Source: Nocardioides sp.
GTDB lineage: Bacteria; Actinomycetota; Actinomycetes; Propionibacteriales; Nocardioidaceae
Reading direction: 5' to 3'
NCBI GenBank assembly: GCA_020636915.1
Contig: JACJWV010000006.1
Span: forward strand, 160,622-224,621
Length of the DNA stretch: 64,000 nt
In this document: piece after piece, positions 61,754 through 64,000 of the stretch
Position numbering within the stretch: position 1 is the stretch's first letter
Layout of the letters: each line of letters begins with the position of its first letter
The notes under the pieces: model-generated
Told to the model about the DNA's origin: nothing
Databases searched by the model: none
Seen by the model: only the letters and a program-made list of their open reading frames with translations
Made by a program: the position numbers and the translations under genes

Positions 61754-63187
61754 TCACTCACCGATGTAGCTCATGACGTGCTTGATTCTGGTGTAGTCCT
61801 CGAAGCCGTAGCCGGAGAGGTCCTTGCCGTAGCCGGAGTGCTTGAAGCCGCCGTGCGGCATCTCGGAGACGAAGGGGATGTGGGTGTTGATCCACACCGC
61901 GCCGAAGTCGAGCTTGCGCGACATCCGCATCGCCCGGCCGTGGTCCTTGGTCCACACGCTGGAGGACAGGCCGTACTGGACGTCGTTGGCCCAGGCCAGG
62001 GCCTGCGCCTCGTCGGTGAACTTCTGGACGGTCATCACCGGCCCGAAGATCTCGGTCTGGATCTGCTCGTCGGTCTGCTGGAGGCCGGAGAGCACGGTGG
62101 GCTCGTAGAAGTAGCCCTTCTCCCCCTTGCGGGTCCCGCCGGTCTGGATGCTCGCGTGGTCGGGCAGGCGGTCGACCATGCCGGAGACGTGGGCGAGCTG
62201 GTTGGCGTTGTTGAGCGGGCCGTAGTAGGTCGACTCGTCGTCGGGCATGCCGGTCGGCATCCCCTTCGCGGCCTCGGCGAGGGCGGTGACGAACTCGTCG
62301 TGGATGCCCTGCTGGACGAGCACCCGGGTGGCCGCGGTGCAGTCCTGGCCGGCGTTGAAGAGACCCGCGCCGGCGATGCCCTCCGCAGCCTTGGCGATGT
62401 CGGCGTCGTCGAAGACCACGACGGGCGCCTTGCCGCCCAGCTCGAGGTGCACGCGCTTGACGTCGTGGGACGCCGCCTCGGCGACCTGCATGCCGGCGCG
62501 GACCGAGCCGGTGATCGCGACCATCTGCGGGGTCTTGTGCGCGACCAGCGCGCGGCCGGTGTCGCGGTCGCCGCACACGACGTTGAGCACGCCCGGCGGC
62601 AGGAACTCCTGGCACAGCTCCGCCAGCAGCGTCGAGCTCGCCGGCGTGGTGTCGCTCGGCTTGAGGACGACCGTGTTGCCGGCCGCGAGCGCGGGCGCGA
62701 TCTTCCAGATCATCATCAGCAGCGGGTAGTTCCAGGGGGTGACCTGGCCGACGACGCCGATCGGCTCGCGGCGCACGAACGAGGTGTGGTCGGCCATGTA
62801 CTCACCGGCCGCCTTGCCCTCCAGCAGCCGGGCGGCGCCGGCGAAGAACTTGAAGTGGTCCGAGGCGTAGGGAATCTCCTCGGACATGGTGAGCCCGATC
62901 GGCTTGCCGGTGTCCTTGCACTCGACGGCGTTGATCTCCTCGGCGCGGTCGTCGATCGCCTGGGCGATCCTCAGCAGCGCGTTCGAGCGGTCCTGCGGGG
63001 TCGCGTAGCCCCACCCCTCGAAGGCGGCGTCGGCGGCTGCGTACGCCCGGTCGACGTCCTCGTCACCCGACTTCGGCGCCTGGGCGTACACCTCGCCGGT
63101 GGTCGGGTCGATGACGTCGTAGGTCTCCCCCGATGCGCTGTCGACGAGCTCGCCGTTGATGACGTTCTTGAAGGTCTGATCGGCCAT
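61754..63187 (-). CDS. Aldehyde dehydrogenase, gamma-aminobutyraldehyde type
   Basis: 477 residues, NAD-dependent family with Asn153 in PWNYPLLMM, Glu249 in LELGGKAPVVVF and catalytic Cys283 in NAGQDCTAATR. Motifs such as SEEIPYASDHFKFFAGAARLLEG and SSSVWTKDHGRAMRM recall PatD-type aminobutyraldehyde dehydrogenases. With the coupled saccharopine-dehydrogenase-like gene, a role in polyamine or lysine breakdown is likely. Confidence 0.87.
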   Translation of the reverse strand: MADQTFKNVINGELVDSASGETYDVIDPTTGEVYAQAPKSGDEDVDRAYAAADAAFEGWGYATPQDRSNALLRIAQAIDDRAEEINAVECKDTGKPIGLTMSEEIPYASDHFKFFAGAARLLEGKAAGEYMADHTSFVRREPIGVVGQVTPWNYPLLMMIWKIAPALAAGNTVVLKPSDTTPASSTLLAELCQEFLPPGVLNVVCGDRDTGRALVAHKTPQMVAITGSVRAGMQVAEAASHDVKRVHLELGGKAPVVVFDDADIAKAAEGIAGAGLFNAGQDCTAATRVLVQQGIHDEFVTALAEAAKGMPTGMPDDESTYYGPLNNANQLAHVSGMVDRLPDHASIQTGGTRKGEKGYFYEPTVLSGLQQTDEQIQTEIFGPVMTVQKFTDEAQALAWANDVQYGLSSSVWTKDHGRAMRMSRKLDFGAVWINTHIPFVSEMPHGGFKHSGYGKDLSGYGFEDYTRIKHVMSYIGE

Positions 63188-63269
63188 GCGAGCGAGCCTA
63201 GTGACACCACAACGGAATCTGTAGGGTTGACGCACATTCGGTGACGGAATTCGTTGAATCGAGCCGCTG

Positions 63270-63689
63270 ATGCCATTAGGTACGACGATCCCTCCCCTTC
63301 CGGTCGGCGACGTCCCCGCCGCGACCGCCTTCTACGCCGAGCGGCTGGGCTTCACCTGCCTGCACACCGACGGGCACTTCAGCGTGCTCGGGCGCGACGG
63401 GGCCCGGATCCACCTCTGGGAGTCTGCGGACACGGGCTGGCGAGGGCGCTCCGACCTCGAAGCACGTCCGGTCGTGTCCGGTGCCGAGTCGTTCCTGGCG
63501 GGCACGGCGAGCTGCCGCATCGAGGTCGACAACGACGGTGAGCTCGACGACCTCTACCTCGAGATGGACGCAGCCGGAGTGCTGCACGGCGTGAGTGGCG
63601 CCGGCGTCCAGGCGACCGACTACGGCGCCCGCGAGCTCCACGTGCTCGACCTCGACGGGAACCTGCTCACGTTCTACTCCTGGCGGTAG
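63270..63689 (+). CDS. VOC (glyoxalase/bleomycin resistance) family protein
   Basis: 139 residues. One vicinal-oxygen-chelate fold of two beta-alpha-beta modules: PPLPVGDVPAATAFYAERLGFTCLHTD and ELHVLDLDGNLLTFYSW. The pattern resembles bleomycin-resistance-type binding proteins more than a metal enzyme. Divergent from the aldehyde dehydrogenase; its end overlaps the next gene by 16 bp, tail to tail. Confidence 0.85.
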   Translation: MPLGTTIPPLPVGDVPAATAFYAERLGFTCLHTDGHFSVLGRDGARIHLWESADTGWRGRSDLEARPVVSGAESFLAGTASCRIEVDNDGELDDLYLEMDAAGVLHGVSGAGVQATDYGARELHVLDLDGNLLTFYSWR

Positions 63690-64000
63690 ACCGCGTCACC
63701 GTCGATCCAGGTGGACACGACACGCGCGGATCCGACCTCCTCGGCCGGCCCGGCGAACGGGTCGCGGTCGAGCACCACGAGATCGGCCACCGCTCCCGTG
63801 CCCAGCACGCCCGCGGTCTGGTCGTCGTCGGGACCACGGCCGTTGACCCACGCGGACCCGGAGGTGTACGCCGCGAACGCCGTCTCGAGGTCGAGCGCCT
63901 GCTCGGGCAGGAACGCCTCCCGGTCCCCGCCGGGCTCCCGCCGGGTGATCCCGACCTGGATGGCGGCGAGCGGGTCGGGCGTGCTGACCGGCCAGTCGCT
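63674..64000 (-). CDS. YtcJ-like amidohydrolase, C-terminal part (runs off window)
   Basis: The last 108 codons of a minus-strand gene whose start lies beyond base 64000. Visible sequence includes SDWPVSTPDPLAAIQVGITR, DLETAFAAYTSGSAWVNG and LGTGAVADLVVLDRDPF, typical for the C-terminus of metal-dependent amidohydrolases of the YtcJ type. The stop is a TAG inside the VOC gene's last codons. Substrate cannot be judged. Confidence 0.85.
   Translation of the reverse strand, partial: SDWPVSTPDPLAAIQVGITRREPGGDREAFLPEQALDLETAFAAYTSGSAWVNGRGPDDDQTAGVLGTGAVADLVVLDRDPFAGPAEEVGSARVVSTWIDGDAVYRQE

Noticed and set aside
63188..63269. Candidate operator between the aldehyde dehydrogenase and VOC genes
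   Set aside because: Only loosely matching ACGGAAT repeats are present; no good palindrome or convincing -10/-35 pair could be supported.

Overview
The window is very high-GC DNA with GTG and TTG starts, stop/start overlaps (ATGA, GTGA) and an actinobacterial core gene order. Gene content (GNAT with DUF4081-like N-terminus, DUF4439, DUF6318, IclR-controlled catabolism) suggests a nocardioform actinobacterium, most likely Nocardioides or a close relative. The genus is an inference.

Region 1 (1-14.0 kb) is housekeeping. It holds the end of a fructose PTS permease and HPr, then a minus-strand translation/RNA block read as proS, HAD hydrolase, rimP, nusA, ylxR, infB, rbfA, truB, ribF and a membrane protein. 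A plus-strand lipoprotein/DUF4439 pair sits between proS-HAD and rimP. infB as given is split over several frames in its Ala/Pro/Gly-rich linker, probably through base-calling errors.

Region 2 (14.0-25.5 kb) holds the isoprenoid genes dxr-rip-ispG and a GNAT gene. Accessory cargo is inserted around them: two overlapping secreted phosphoesterases, a lower-GC DUF6318 lipoprotein/secreted-protein pair, and a predicted type VII-style RNase A-fold toxin with a CdiI-family immunity gene.

Region 3 (25.5-45.1 kb) carries a GABA-type aminotransferase, a proton antiporter, an N-acyl-D-amino-acid deacylase-like amidohydrolase, a 600-bp non-coding stretch rich in inverted repeats, a one-chain double ABC exporter, and a potABCD polyamine-type importer. 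Divergent from potABCD is a GntR regulator coupled to a stand-alone Cache-domain protein. An NHL-propeller protein and two tandem polysaccharide deacetylases follow.

Region 4 (45.1-60.3 kb) is the catabolic centrepiece: a nearly uninterrupted minus-strand operon for phenol (or methylphenol) degradation. A multicomponent diiron phenol hydroxylase (dmpLMNOP-like) makes catechol. Catechol 2,3-dioxygenase with its reactivating ferredoxin opens the ring. The product is processed by the hydrolase (divergent gene) or by the dehydrogenase-tautomerase-decarboxylase branch, then by hydratase, aldolase and acylating acetaldehyde dehydrogenase to pyruvate and acetyl-CoA. Two IclR regulators, a GlcG/HbpS-like protein and an unrecognised 143-residue protein lie in the cluster. 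No dmpK-like gene was seen. Gene order differs from the classical dmp order.

Region 5 (60.5-64 kb) has a saccharopine-dehydrogenase-like gene coupled to an aminobutyraldehyde-type dehydrogenase, a VOC protein, and the 3' end of a YtcJ-like amidohydrolase.

Two families of dispersed intergenic palindromes recur (three copies of one, two of the other), mostly between the 3' ends of converging genes. I saw no tRNA, rRNA, CRISPR array, insertion sequence or phage gene.
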